This document shows positions 9,864-26,217 of a DNA stretch of 64,000 nucleotides, piece after piece. The DNA is taken from NCBI RefSeq assembly GCF_041956535.1, contig NW_027192210.1, positions 504,021 to 568,020 of the forward strand, given 5' to 3'. The notes under the pieces are model-generated. The model searched no databases. It saw only the letters and a program-made list of their open reading frames with translations, and was not told the DNA's origin. The stretch is from Calcarisporiella thermophila CBS 279.70 (lineage: Eukaryota; Calcarisporiellomycota). The translations under genes and the position numbers were made by a program. Each line of letters starts with the position of its first letter. The first letter of the stretch is position 1.

Positions 9864-12477
9864 TTAGAAGGCGTAATACTGCTCAACGTGGGCCAGCCCA
9901 GCCAACTCCTTCAGCATTGTCTTCAGCTCGGGAGAGAAGAGTACGGTATCAGGGAGGGGGGGCGAAGAAGACGGGTAATGCTAGGAGGGAGAGGGTGGAA
10001 GTGAGATGATCTAAAAGTTTCTGCCTGCCAGGGGGTCTCCCTTTTGCTCTCCTTACCTGTTCCTGCTTAAAGCTTGTATGGGCTCTCAATATGACGTGAC
10101 AGAGGACAAATCGGGCCACAAACAGACGGAGGAAATCGTCCTGTAGGAATCGCTTCACCGATTTATCTACAAACAAAGAACAAAACTCCAGTCAATGTCC
10201 AGTGGCGACTAGAGACCCTGCCGAGTGGTTGATTACCTAGCGATGAGCTGTTCAAGAGTTCCAGGGCCTTATCCTCCATCTGCTCAACCACCTTTATACA
10301 TTGTCCCCACACTTCCTGTGTCATTTCAGCAATGTCGGATACGAAACTAAAGCCAAGGATTGGGGCATGCAGAAAGAGCGTAAAAAGGCTTCCGATCTGA
10401 GAAACGTCTATAGATATCCGGGGCAAAACAGTCAATTACATGGAGCGCTTAGAGGAACGAGCTGCTCAGTATAACGGGACGATACCTTGGATGGCTGAAG
10501 GATATTCGGTGGGCGCCAAGAGGGCAAATAGGGGCTGGTTGAACATCCTAGGCATGCTCTAGTAAAAGGAGAACAAGGATGAGTTATTACTCCAATTCAC
10601 TAAATCAACGTCAGTAGATACTTTGAACGCAACGCTCTTGGGGCTATCTATGATCAAGAGTAACGGTTTTCTGGTAAAGGGTACCAGGTCCCCTGGGTAA
10701 AGGCCATGAATATGATTCGAAACAGTCGCATCCGACTTGTCGGTTTGGCGACGCTGGTGGGTCGCTACACCACTAGTATATCCTGTGGTGTAGAAAAGCA
10801 TTTGGTTTACCATTGGAATCCTCCCAGCCACAACACGTTTGCCTTACCAGCCAAAGGAGCGACGCCATTATCTGCATTCTCGTTGTTCTGCATGTCAATC
10901 CCGTCGGCCGAAATGTAAACCAACAGTGCCGAGTTATCATTAATTTCCTGTAGTTTGGGTTAGGTTAGTGCTCCCGGAATACTGCGAAGAGTAGTGAATA
11001 CCTTGAATGCCGTAGCTATGTACACCATGAGCTGGCTAAAAGTGGGGCGGTAAAGCAAGTATTTGTGAGGGTTTTGTCTGCGGACATTGGGCTTTTCCTT
11101 TGGTTTGCTCTCCTCCTCCTCCTCCTCCTCCTGTCCCTGGGGCTTTTCCGAGCTCTCGTTGCCTCGCTGGTATTGGTGCCGCAGCGGAATGGTGGGTTCA
11201 CGCTCTAGGCTTTGTAGAATGTAGTACATATCGAGGGTCAGCTCGGAGAACTTGATTTGGTTCTGGTGGTTTCCCACGAGAATGGCTTCCTGCAAGTGTA
11301 ATCTTGTGGCGTCATCCATCTCGACACTTGCGCATCGATCCTGGGGTAGCCTGCGGGGGAAAGAGAGCTGATCTCCTTCGGGAGTGGTGGGAATAAGCTT
11401 CTTCTTGGCCTTTTCACGAAGCGGAGACAGGGTTCAATCACATTATCCTTGAATGACTAGTAGCTATACTCTACCTCTACAAACATGTTAATCTCTTGAA
11501 GCACCATCTGCCACTCCACCGCGTCAGTGGGCTTGAACGTTTTACTGTAGCTATCAATAATGGTGGAAAGTTCATCCACCAGTGTTCGTACCAGAGATCT
11601 CTTGTCAAGCAACAGGCACACTACAATAAACCGAGCATAATAGCGCAGCTTTTTGATCATCAGGGCGGGGCTGCACATAGGTGAACACGATTAATAGTCA
11701 AGAAATAGAAGTGGTAGAAAAATGGTTACTGTGCTACTTTTTGGCCTCCAAAACATCCTTAAAATAGGCTCGGTCTCGGATTGCTTCATAGAAAATGAAG
11801 GATTCGTGTAAGTAATTCGTTTCGCTAGTTCGAAGACTGTAAAATAGAAGAGATTAGAAGAGAGATGGAGCAAAATAAGGTTGGTACACACTAGTAATGA
11901 TAATAGAGCTGGCCGATTTTAGAAGCAATTTCCCCCAATTCCCATCTCTTCAGCCCATAATTCTCCTTATTCTCAAGGATTACCCTACAAAACACGTCAA
12001 ATAAACTTAAAGACAAAACGTGTCGCGGAGATGGTCGCTGTGATATTACCTGTGCTGCTGCTGGAATTTCCACAGCTAAGTGATTCGCAGATGCAAATAC
12101 AAGGAGGTCAATGCCTATGGAATAGCTATGAACGGATATACAGAAAGATACCTTGGTATAAACCTCAAAGGTCCGCTGGAAATAGGGTTGCCACTGGCGA
12201 GTCCCGGTAGGCGGCAGATCTCTGCACGAGCAAAGTAAACGGTTTTTAATTTTCCAAGAGAGCAAGGGAAAGACAGCAAGTTATACCGAAGACCAGCGAA
12301 GAGCTGCTGGCTCTTCTCAAGAAGATACTGGAACTCCTCAATGATTTTCTGGTTCTTCAGGACTTCTGCTGCACGGTCAACCTCCGTCTGATCCACCGCA
12401 GGAGCAGTTTCTTCCGCTATCGACTCTACTTGTGAATGAGCAGTGGTCGCGCTGTTGGTGGGAGGAATTTGTTCCAT
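9864..12477 (-). CDS. SCAI: SCAI-family protein
   Basis: SCAI (suppressor of cancer cell invasion) is known in animals as a nuclear cofactor that represses MRTF/SRF transcription and also acts in DNA break repair. The family also occurs in plants and some fungi. About 12 exons encode the characteristic blocks in order: EFQYLLEKSQQLFAGLR, TRQWQPYFQRTFEVYTK, ESFIFYEAIRDRAYF, KKLRYYARFIVVCLLLDK, DAVEWQMVLQEINMFVE, NPHKYLLYRPTFSQLMVYIA, LYPGDLVPFTRKPLLLIID, GSLFTLFLHAPILGFSFVSD and DDFLRLFVARFVLCHVILRA, ending HVEQYYAF. An acidic run from GAG/GAA codons lies near 11110-11140. The start is the ATG at 12477. Assignment to the family is firm; the fungal role is unknown. Confidence 0.9.
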
Positions 12478-12934
12478 TGTGTTCCGAGATATATGGATTA
12501 GCTAGCTGGTAATGGAATCAAGGGATATATAGAGAGAATATGAAAAAAAAAGATGCTGAGCCACTCTCCAATAAAATTCAGTCAAGTCTATTCGGCTTTC
12601 TCTCGTTAAATATGACTGAATCCAACTAGTTTATTGCAAACCGGGGCAAACAGAGCTCATTCACCAAGGGCGAAGGATGAGCTGGTAAACAACTCTAGGG
12701 ATTCTAACACATTTGGCGCCTTTGATATTTGAAGCACAACATATTACACCTGTACTTAGAGAGGGTTGCCTTTTACTGCTCGTTTCTTTAGCAGGAATAT
12801 GAGAGTTTGTGACTGTTGGAAATTTCCTTTTTGAGAATAGATAGAAGTATTGGCGTTTTGTTCGAGTTGATATAAATATAATTGAGGGTTTCCAACCTTT
12901 CTTCTCTCTCTTATATTATGCAATTTGTTTTTAT
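12478..12934. other. divergent promoter between SCAI and small mitochondrial gene
   Basis: This AT-rich spacer separates two divergent starts. A frame at 12756-12974 on the minus strand overlaps the plus-strand gene and shows no protein-like features. I see no gene. Confidence 0.35.
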
Positions 12935-13405
12935 ATGATCTATTGTTCAAATATGCTACGTACTCTTCCTTCACAACTTCGCCATCCTATCCGGCAAGTG
13001 TTGAGCCCTATAGCGCTTCGCTATTCTACAGGGTCTCACATGAGCGATAATGATCCTCACGTACTCGAGAGAGAAAAGCAGAAGGTGCTGAAGGGTAAGT
13101 ACATGCCTATCCGATACACATCCCGGTTCAACGCCTCATATGATGCTGACCTAATCGTTATAGGAAAGCACTCTGGTTGGAACGAGCTGCTGGCATCGCA
13201 TAGCGAGGCAAATGTAAAGGCGGAGCGGGAACCAGATATGGACGTGAAAGATATGCAAAAGCACAGCATAGATAAGCTAAAACAACACGAGAATTCAAAC
13301 GCTGAATTTGAAATGCATACCATGTCGCGCGAGCAGCGGCTAGAGCAAGGGGATACGAGAAGAATTATTAGGGAAGAGACAGGCACTGTGAAGAGGTCAA
13401 TTTAG
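12935..13405 (+). CDS. small predicted mitochondrial protein of unknown function
   Basis: The protein starts MIYCSNMLRTLPSQ, with a second possible start at the internal Met (MLRTLPSQLRHPIR). The N-terminus, rich in Arg, Leu and Ser and lacking acids, looks like a mitochondrial targeting sequence ending near ALRYSTG. A 69-nt intron (13095-13163) is supported by GTAAGT, TATAG and the resulting motif LKGKHSGWNELLASHSEA. Because 69 is a multiple of three and the intron has no in-frame stop, the retained form is also open. The spliced product has 133 residues, and its C-terminal half is a charged, probably helical segment. It resembles conserved fungal hypothetical proteins with an E-R-E-K-Q-K ... 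G-W-N-E-x-L-A-S core, but I cannot name the family. Confidence 0.75.
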   Translation: MIYCSNMLRTLPSQLRHPIRQVLSPIALRYSTGSHMSDNDPHVLEREKQKVLKGKYMPIRYTSRFNASYDADLIVIGKHSGWNELLASHSEANVKAEREPDMDVKDMQKHSIDKLKQHENSNAEFEMHTMSREQRLEQGDTRRIIREETGTVKRSI

Positions 13406-13573
13406 AGCCAACAAACGGTTTCCTATTGGCGCTGTCATCTTCATCCCACTTGTTTTCAATATAATAAAAGTGAAATACGCTCCAAATACGTGTGGAAAGA
13501 AATTCACTATTTATTTGCAGACACAAAAAAATCATTTTAAAAGGTTGGATGCAAAAATAAAAAGAATACACCA

Positions 13574-14359
13574 CTAAAACACAGTTCTTCGGTCCGTGAA
13601 GACTCGCACTATGCAGCCGTTGCCTGCGACCTCGGTGAGCTGCTCGTTGACAATTCATGTTAATTTTCATGTTAAAATTCATATGAACTCCCATCAGATA
13701 ATCATGAATTACCTTCTCATGCCATGTCAGCAAAAGGGCCGAGTTAAAATGTTCAGGTGCAGCCATCCCGGCGTACAAATATTTCATCAGCAAATCTTGC
13801 TGCTCTCTTGATAGTTGCTTTACCGCAGTGGAGGCATCAGCTGGGGGAAATTGTGAAAGGGTTTCATAAACAGTTTGAACAGCCCGGAGCTGATGAAACA
13901 GAAAAATATCAAAAAAGAAAGGGGAGAATGATAAGTCCAATTGCATATAAAAAATGCCGTGCAATATATAACATACCTTGATGGATTTGTCGCAAGGACC
14001 ATAGGGCGGATTTTGGAGTGCTTTTATCAAAGCGTCCGAATGATTACCCCTGAAAAGATAGCCCCATTAATAAAAATAAAGGGAGATTAGGGAGAAAATT
14101 AAAAAAAAGTAAGATTGAGCATTCTAACAAGTGTCGGATGTTTTATGGTTTTACTTTTCTTTCCATAAAAGAATTGAGAACAAGAGGATTTACTAACTAA
14201 CCTTGATAGCAAAGCCCTCACCTCTTGCTCGGTTGTCCTCACACTAGCATCAATCTCAGCAGGCGAGCGAGGCGTATCCCCAGTGGCAAAATAATAGAGA
14301 TCTTCTTCGTTGAGTCTATCCTCATCAAAAGCATCAATATCGATTTTTCGGTGTGCCAT
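13574..14359 (-). CDS. ARPC5: Arp2/3 complex subunit 5 (p16-Arc)
   Basis: ARPC5 is the smallest subunit of the Arp2/3 complex, which nucleates branched actin filaments at endocytic sites. The exons join to MAHRKIDIDAFDEDRL, TEQEVRALLSR, GNHSDALIKALQNPPYGP, then LRAVQTVYETLSQFPPADAS, LSREQQDLLMKYLYAGM and LLLTWHEK, ending TEVAGNGCIVRVFTDRRTVF. The last segment is the classic ARPC5 C-terminus ('G-x-G-x-I-V-R-V-x-T-D-R'). The length of about 150 residues is typical. It starts 199 bp from the divergent SMC3 start, so the two genes share a promoter region. Confidence 0.94.
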
Positions 14360-14557
14360 GGTGGTTTATGATGAATTTTAATCGCGTTCAATTCACAAAA
14401 CTTGGCCCCACAAGAGAGTTATTCGAAATGAGACTGCGCCACCATGGCTTCAGTCATTTACGCGAATAAAAAAAATTGGAAATCGCGTCGCGTATTTTTT
14501 TCTTTGACTATGCCAGTTAAAAGATCGAATCTTGAATAGAATTCCTTTTATGAAGCA

Positions 14558-19765
<5,208 letters not shown>

Positions 19766-19919
19766 GAATGCTTGTATTTGTATTGTTTACTCTATGTTAT
19801 ACTTTATATATTCGTAGCACCCATGCTTTCAATGTAGCATTCTTTGTTTATTAAAGAGAGGGAATGAAAAAAATTGCCAGGGCTATATACATAAGTCGCA
19901 ATCATGTCGTTTTGCTGCT

Positions 19920-21699
19920 CTAGAGGGCTAAATCCCTTAGAAATTGGCGCATCTCCTGAAGTTCTTCAATTCCAGACTCATCAAGCACGTGTTGATATTT
20001 GGCGAGTGTCTCTTCAACTTCTGCTAGCGCTTCCGAGTGCTGTCCACTGAAAGGAATCAAGAGGGGGTCGTAAATAGATTGGATAATGAGCAGAAAAAGC
20101 AAAATAAAATCACCTATTAAAGAGCAACGAGCATAGCTTGATCTTTTCGTTCGCAAGCTCCACTCCTTCTCCATATACCCTCTGCACAATCTCTAAGGAT
20201 TTCCTGCATTTTTCCACTGCTTGGGTATATTGCCCCATATATGCTAGCACTTGTGCCATTCTGTCATAAGTCATACCGATTAGCCGGCACTGCGGGTGGT
20301 ATACACGCAATTGAACCTCAAGAAGTTTATTCAATTTTGACATGGCAGGATCAAAGGAAATATCCTGGATCAGTGATTGAATTTGGTGCATAAGAGCCTG
20401 TCTTTGAACAAGATTTACGGGCGTGGCACAACGGGAGCAGAGGGCATCCTGTTCTGACAGAAAATTGGAACATGCGGAATCGGAGCAACGGTATACGTAT
20501 TCTAATGGATTTTGCTCACTATTTGTCGTTAGGAGAGCTTAGTAAGATTCAGATAAGCACATGAAAAGTACCTGTTTTGGCAAGATTCGCACTCGCAATC
20601 GAAGAAATAGTTCTCTCTTAATATTCTTTTACGCTGTTCGGTGCGCTGTTTTCCTACTAGTGGCCCATAACTGATACACACCGGCTCACCCTCTTTAACT
20701 TCCCGTGCCACTATCACTTTCAACACGAGAGAGTTCTCCACATGCTCAAACTTGACTATGGAATTTGGACTACAATCATGGTTTATCCGACTCGCTACCA
20801 GATAAAGCCCCAGCCCGATCGAGGTAGAAGTGAATTCGACGGTGTTTCCTTCTCGAACCACGGTAGATTCAGATTTATCCCCTTGGATTTTGAAGGCATT
20901 GCATCTGACTTTGGCAAGCATGTGCATGAGCTCCAGAAGAGCCTCGTCGGGAAGTCCAAAGGTGATTGCGAGGATAGAAGCAGTTATTGCATATTGGGAA
21001 ACTAGGGCAGGAGGCTGCGCATCCAAGTGGTGGACAAGTGTGTTAAACCCGTATTTATCTGCAACAAAAATGTTAGCATAAGTTTGGTTACTTTCAAGAA
21101 AGGGCGACCAGCTGTTATATATTGGGTCATTTACCATTCAAATAATCAGGAGCACCATGCTTCTGCATAAAGTATGCCTTTACAGCCATTTCGGTAATCT
21201 CTCCAAATTTCGCTGATAAACCTTTAAGTCCGCATACAAATCTGTGTCCTCCACGGTCATTGTCGAAACACTCTTTTCCACAAAACCATACTTCATTGCA
21301 TTCTGCACATTTGATTCGTTTGACATCCTTATCGCCCAGCACAGCAAGACACGCTTCGCACCGCGCATTTTTCAATTCTAATTTTAACGCATGCGTAAAA
21401 GGTAATTCTTCGAGCACAACTGCACCAGCAGAAAGACTCCGGGTAGCAACAAGATAATTCCCTGCCTTTGAGGAAGACGTGAGAGTCATATCTCGGGGAG
21501 GTGTAAAGATGTCATTTGGTCGAGTTAGAGGTTGAGAGATACGACGACGCGCTGGAGCATTTGACCATTCAGAGAGAAAGGATCGCAATGAAGGAGATTT
21601 CTGTACATAGGCACGTACACGTGCTCGTTCCTGTGCAGATTCAGCGAAGTTTGGATTAATTCTGAGAGAGTCAAACCATTCTGTACGCAACAGAGACAT
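19920..21699 (-). CDS. SET and MYND domain protein (SMYD-like methyltransferase)
   Basis: SMYD proteins are lysine methyltransferases with a SET domain split by a MYND zinc finger. The N-terminal exon (21699-21127) contains the start of SET (AGNYLVATRSLSAGAVVLEE) and the MYND finger: C-x2-C (CEAC), C-x2-C (CAEC), WFCGKEC and an H-x3-C end (HRFVC). The next exon continues SET with RINHDCSPNSIVKFEHVE, VIVAREVKEGEPVCISYGP and the post-SET CECESC. The C-terminal third is helical and TPR-like, with a tetratricopeptide-style segment DRMAQVLAYMGQYTQAVEKC. The substrate is not predictable. About 60 residues precede the SET domain. It converges on SMC3 (155 bp between stops) and diverges from CCDC25. 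Confidence 0.9.
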
Positions 21700-21838
21700 T
21701 TATTGTTATATTTTGTGGTCTTCCTTTGGACCTGAGTGTCCTGCCGTAATTATAAATGGTGGCGCAGCCAAAATATTAGCAGGTTCTAATTTAATGATAG
21801 ACTAGCATAGGCAGTTTCAATAGGCAGGACTAATCATC

Positions 21839-22971
21839 ATGGTGCTCTATTTCACAAGCAATGGTATGCATAGCGCTCTGAAATACTTTTATTCAGTTGA
21901 TTAATAGTAACTGTTGTTTCTTCTTTAGTTGTCGATCCTCCGGCAACGATCTATATGGGAAAAGACAAATATGAGAGTAAGTGGAAATTTCTAGACTATG
22001 ATTTTTTTTCATAAAAGTTAACTCATGTACATTAGATGAAGAATTGATTAAATATGGATTTGACGAAGACGTATGGTAAGACCAACTTTTTTGGCTTTTC
22101 CTTACATTAAGAAATTTAACCCAGACGCGTGCTTTTGCTTTGTTTTGTGCCTCTATGCATTTTAAATTGCAACTTAGGGTAAGTCAGAACCTTCCATTCT
22201 AACTGACTATTTTCGAATTTATAACTGTTCAAAATACGACTAGTTTCACGTAGACAAACTGTCGAGTGCACACGTATATCTTCGTCTTCGTGAGGGTGAA
22301 TCATGGGAGGATATTCCAAAAGCAGTACTCAATGATCTCGCACAGCTGGTGAAAGCCAACAGTATTGAGGGTGAGCTATTTCGCCCCCTTATTAGATTTT
22401 CCGTCAGAGTATTGATATATAATCGCAATGCTCAGGGAATAAAAAGAATAACATCACTGTGATATACACTCCTTGGAGCAATTTGAAGAAGACCGGAGAC
22501 ATGGATGTTGGCCAAGTGTCTTTCCATAACCCTAAGCTTGTGAGTACATATTCTTATTTCTTTGCTATTTTTCCCTCATGTAACCGAATCTGGCTTTTGA
22601 AAGGTGAAACGGGTATTTATCGAGAAGCGTGTCAACGAAATCGTGAACAGGCTCAATAAAACTAAACAGGAGAGATACCCTGACTTGTATGCAGAACGCC
22701 TGGAGCGAGATAAACTAAAGAGAAGAGACGCGCGGATTGCACTGAACAAGCAGGTGTGTAAACTTTGATAATTGGGTTCACACTTTCAAGGTCACCTTGC
22801 TCATGATTTATCACTTCAAAACAGCGCCAAGAAGAGCTTGCGGTCAAAAGAGAACGGGATGCAGCCAAGGCCAATTCACTTGAAAACCTGTTCGATATTA
22901 CCAATATGAAGACTAACCGGCGCGTAGACGATGATGACGGGGACGTCGTCGATGAAGATGACTTCATGTGA
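21839..22971 (+). CDS. CCDC25: CCDC25-family NFACT-R domain protein
   Basis: The conserved eukaryotic CCDC25 family has an NFACT-R (DUF814) domain like that of the Rqc2/NEMF ribosome-quality-control factors. In mammals CCDC25 has been described as a sensor of extracellular DNA. Six or more exons encode [86 protein letters not shown] and a basic helical tail, ending in an acidic stretch [14 protein letters not shown]. The length of about 210 residues is normal. The start lies 139 bp from the divergent SMYD-like start. Intron donors vary and some are weak, so individual junctions are tentative. Confidence 0.92.
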
Positions 22972-23720
22972 TTCAAAAGCCATGCAGAGGAATTGGCAAT
23001 CTACATAAGCCGACAAGGCTTCATTTTTTGTGTATATTTGGGGATAATAGAATTGAGAGTTGAGAATTGGCGAGGATAAATAAGGATGCATCTTGGTTAC
23101 TATTTTGGCCCATTGTTCGAATCCGAGAGCTTTCTTTTTAGTGTATTCTAAACTGAGAATTTCACCTTCGCATCAGTATTTTTCTCGTGCTAACGCGAGG
23201 ATCCTTGATGCAGACTGCATTCCAGTGACCGCTGTCAAAAATTTAATTAGACGATGGAAAAATTCGCTCTCAGAGCGGGCATTTTTGGAAAAGATCCCCC
23301 AGAAATTGGTACTAGATTACGGAAAATTGAGACTAAGTCGCGCTGCTATGCGCACGGTTGTTGTCAAGTCCCATTATATAAGGTTTTGCCCGACTCTACG
23401 TTCCTGCAATAACGAAATCTCTTTTGAAAAGCTTCCCTCTCTTTATTGAGTGCCCCTTCTATAAAACCGATCTCTACATCCTTTTATCATCTCGAAGTCC
23501 TTTCTTCCTGGGAAGAGAAGAAGAATACCCCCATTATTCCTCCTTCATTACCTATCTCTACTGTAAGAACCACCCTCATTGCTCGTCTTTAAAGCTAAAT
23601 ATCTTCAGGAGCTGAGCTCTTGTCTTTATATTCTACAATACTATACAATTTCCTCTATATCCTTATACGTTCTTTTGCTATATTTCCTATCTTTACAAAA
23701 GTTTTTGTTTGATTGATATC
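22972..23720. promoter_or_regulatory. intergenic and promoter of the repeat precursor gene A
   Basis: TATATAAG lies at 23375-23382 and TATAAAA at 23460-23466, the latter 255 bp before the ATG at 23721. The stretch between is pyrimidine-rich (CT tracts 23430-23700), consistent with a long 5' leader. Open frames at 23093-23449 and 23424-23615 are not protein-like. A strong TATA-driven promoter fits an abundantly or conditionally expressed secreted protein. Confidence 0.45.
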
Positions 23721-24656
23721 ATGAAGACGCCAGTCCTCCTAACGCTCAGCCTGTTGGGTACGACGACGCTAGTTCTCGCTGCACCCAGCAAGCGTGGTCT
23801 CCTCGACAATACCCTCAACAACCCTCAGATCATTGATCACATCAGCGCGTTGAATTCGATGGTCAACTCCAATCCGCAGACGAGCGAGAATACAAATGCA
23901 AACACTAAGGCCTCCGGCCCGGGCGACAACTCGAATCTCCATAAACAGGGCCCGGAGGGCGCGTATATTAGTGGATATCACCACCATCATCACCACCACT
24001 ACGCAAAGAGAGAAGCCATTCCCGAAAACGACGCGAAAATTCAGAAAGATGCCAAGGTGAAAAGGGGAAATAATGCCAAAGCCAAAAAAACGGGCCGGCA
24101 CTCCAATAAGAAAAAGCACAAGGATGATGGCAATCGAGAGCTAATCGCGTCGCGCATGCGTATGGTGCACGAAATGATGAAGCAAGACGTGCACGAGCAC
24201 GGCTCGGCGACCATCGGAAAGCGTGGCGTTCTCGACAACACCCTAAATAACCTTAATGTGCTTGACCATATCTCTGCGCTTGACTCGACGGTCAATTCGA
24301 ACCCGCAAAACGGCGAGAACAGAAGTGCCAACACCAAGGCAAACGGTCCTGGCGACAATTCTGTCTTGTCGAAGCAAGGTGGCGAGGGTATCTATGGCTA
24401 TCACCGTCATCACCACCATCACCACCATTATCCGTACCATTCTCACAATTGGAAGCGAGCGACAGATGCGGACAAGCTCAAGTATGGAAATTTCTATGGT
24501 AAGGACTATGACACAGCAATGGCAGCCATTAAAGCACAGATGCGCAAATCAAAGGGGCCATACACGGAATTTGAAGACGAGCTAATGCGGCGCAATGAAA
24601 TCGATAGCCATGCTAACTATGAGGACACCCTCACCAACAATTCAGCAGCCCTTTAA
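23721..24656 (+). CDS. secreted two-repeat, dibasic-delimited precursor with His7 tracts (gene A)
   Basis: A single exon of 311 codons. Residues 1-20 form a signal peptide (hydrophobic LLTLSLLGTTTLVLA). Two homologous modules follow dibasic pairs: residues 26-97 after KR 24-25 and residues 169-246 after KR 167-168. Each begins G-[LV]-LDNTLNN, continues with DHISAL and VNSNPQ, then ANTKA-x-GPGDNS, and ends in a glycine/tyrosine-rich segment with seven consecutive histidines (87-93 and 230-236) just before another KR. Between the modules lies a Lys/His-rich linker, and after the second a 65-residue unrelated tail. The architecture fits secretion followed by Kex2-type cleavage. The same module appears five times in the gene at 46818-47789. 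The His tracts suggest transition-metal binding. I do not recognise a named family. Confidence 0.85.
   Translation: MKTPVLLTLSLLGTTTLVLAAPSKRGLLDNTLNNPQIIDHISALNSMVNSNPQTSENTNANTKASGPGDNSNLHKQGPEGAYISGYHHHHHHHYAKREAIPENDAKIQKDAKVKRGNNAKAKKTGRHSNKKKHKDDGNRELIASRMRMVHEMMKQDVHEHGSATIGKRGVLDNTLNNLNVLDHISALDSTVNSNPQNGENRSANTKANGPGDNSVLSKQGGEGIYGYHRHHHHHHHYPYHSHNWKRATDADKLKYGNFYGKDYDTAMAAIKAQMRKSKGPYTEFEDELMRRNEIDSHANYEDTLTNNSAAL
23796..24011 (+). repeat. module A1 of gene A
   Basis: Codons 26-97: from the glycine after the first KR through the His7 tract to the next KR. It aligns with codons 169-246 across the LDNTLNN, DHISAL, VNSNPQ, ANTKA and GPGDNS blocks. Confidence 0.8.
24225..24458 (+). repeat. 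module A2 of gene A
   Basis: Codons 169-246: second copy of the module, again flanked by KR pairs and ending in a His7 tract plus a short YPYHSHNW segment. It shares more than half of its residues with A1 in the first 48 positions. Confidence 0.8.
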
Positions 24657-26217
24657 AAGAGCAGATATGCAGAGTCAAACGCCATATCGAAATGTCATAG
24701 CCTAATCTCAAAACTTGAAGAGCAGAGGCAGACGAAGTTTTAAACTCATTGTATTGCACTTATTTTATTATTTTGCCTTCTTGCTCTAATGTTTTTTTGT
24801 ATCCTCTACTCTCCTTTGCCTTCATTTACTATTACTATGTTAGTACTTTATTTATGAGTTGCGAGGGATAAAAATAAATATACTCTATTCATATTGAATA
24901 AATTCACCCGCACTGAGACCAGCATCCACTAGCTGCTTAGGGGTTAGGAACGCACTCAAGGACTTTCTTTCAGAGCATAATTCTACACTGGAATGTTTTG
25001 AGACGGCTCATCTTCGACCGATCCATTATCCATACAAAATCCTCAATATTTCTAAATACGTATTCTCTTGCACTGGCCCTACATTTCTCCGGTTTTCGCT
25101 TCCATGCATTTGGAAATATGGATTCGATCTTGAAAGGAATGACAAAACAAAGAAAGTGGCCAAACAAAGAGGCGATAATTAATTCCTCTTCGTATCCAGA
25201 GCGTAATGGAGTGAGTATTAGGTTCCTTCGGAGTACAAGACAAGCTTTTTTGCAGTCGTAATTATTTATATGTAAAAAAGGAATGTACAAGCTTCTAATA
25301 TAGCGGTAAGTTGATGATTCTAAAGGTAAAATAAATAACTAAACGTATTATAGGTCATTCAAACTTCGTGTACAAGGAAACTGTTTATTACGTCTGTGGC
25401 GATATTGGTGAATGAATATCCAAACTTACGTCTTTCTTTCTATTATCTCTACAACTTGTGGTATGCTGTTTATAGATTATTTATTATACGGAGTTGCCTC
25501 TGATTATTTTTGCTTTTTAACACTTATTCCTGTATTAATAGAGGAGCAAGTATGGAGCCGTTCGCCCAGCTGCTAAGATATCTCTATAACGTGGTTAACA
25601 GATTATAGCTTGTATGAAATATCTTCATCCTCTAATGTATATGTGAAAGAATCTGTTAGTCACCGCGATTTGGATTACATGAGCTAGTTGGATTTGTTCA
25701 TATCACTGTGCCTCAACTGGATCTTTGCTTGTTCGTTTCATATAACAATTTATCGCTCCTCGGAATGCAAATAAAGTATAGTGTCATACAAAACTTACCT
25801 CCATACCAATATGGCCTTCAAAAGATATCGTGGACAATATAAACTCTCCACTCTTATGGAACGCTATTAAACCAACCCCAAAAATCCAACCAAAGGGAAC
25901 TTTCAGATCACGGCCCTGGCACAAAAATATGAACACAAAAACTAGCTCTGCAATGACTCGGAGCTCTATATATCATTACACCCCAATTGTTTTAAACAAT
26001 GAAAATTTAATTCAATTCTATGAATATATTTCTATATATTATGCCCAATCTCCGGGAGTAAAGCAAACCACTGTGTCCTATTTTTATTTCATATTCAAGA
26101 TATCGCATTACCTCTCCATTTTCATTATATTCTTATCACTATAGCATTTTACGGCATCCGCACACAAGACAACCACAAACAGCAATCCATCGCAACTTTT
26201 TCATTTCTTTTTTGCAC
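24657..26217. other. AT-rich intergenic between gene A and the HMG-box gene
   Basis: This 1.6 kb stretch has no gene I can support. A 106-codon open frame on the minus strand (25290-24970) and a 104-codon frame on the plus strand (25830-26144) have no recognisable motif, and I treat them as unresolved. AATAAATA near 24875 could be the polyadenylation signal of gene A. The HMG-gene promoter must lie near the right end. Confidence 0.35.

Noticed and set aside
23105-23125. GTTCGAATCC, resembling a tRNA B box
   Set aside because: No matching A box at the right distance upstream and no cloverleaf arms, so not a tRNA gene.
24970-25290. 106-codon minus-strand frame between gene A and the HMG gene
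   Set aside because: No motif, no splice partner found, and a weak start. Left as unresolved; transcript evidence would change this.
25830-26144. 104-codon plus-strand frame before the HMG gene
   Set aside because: Composition follows the AT-rich DNA, with no recognised domain, and it overlaps the expected HMG promoter.
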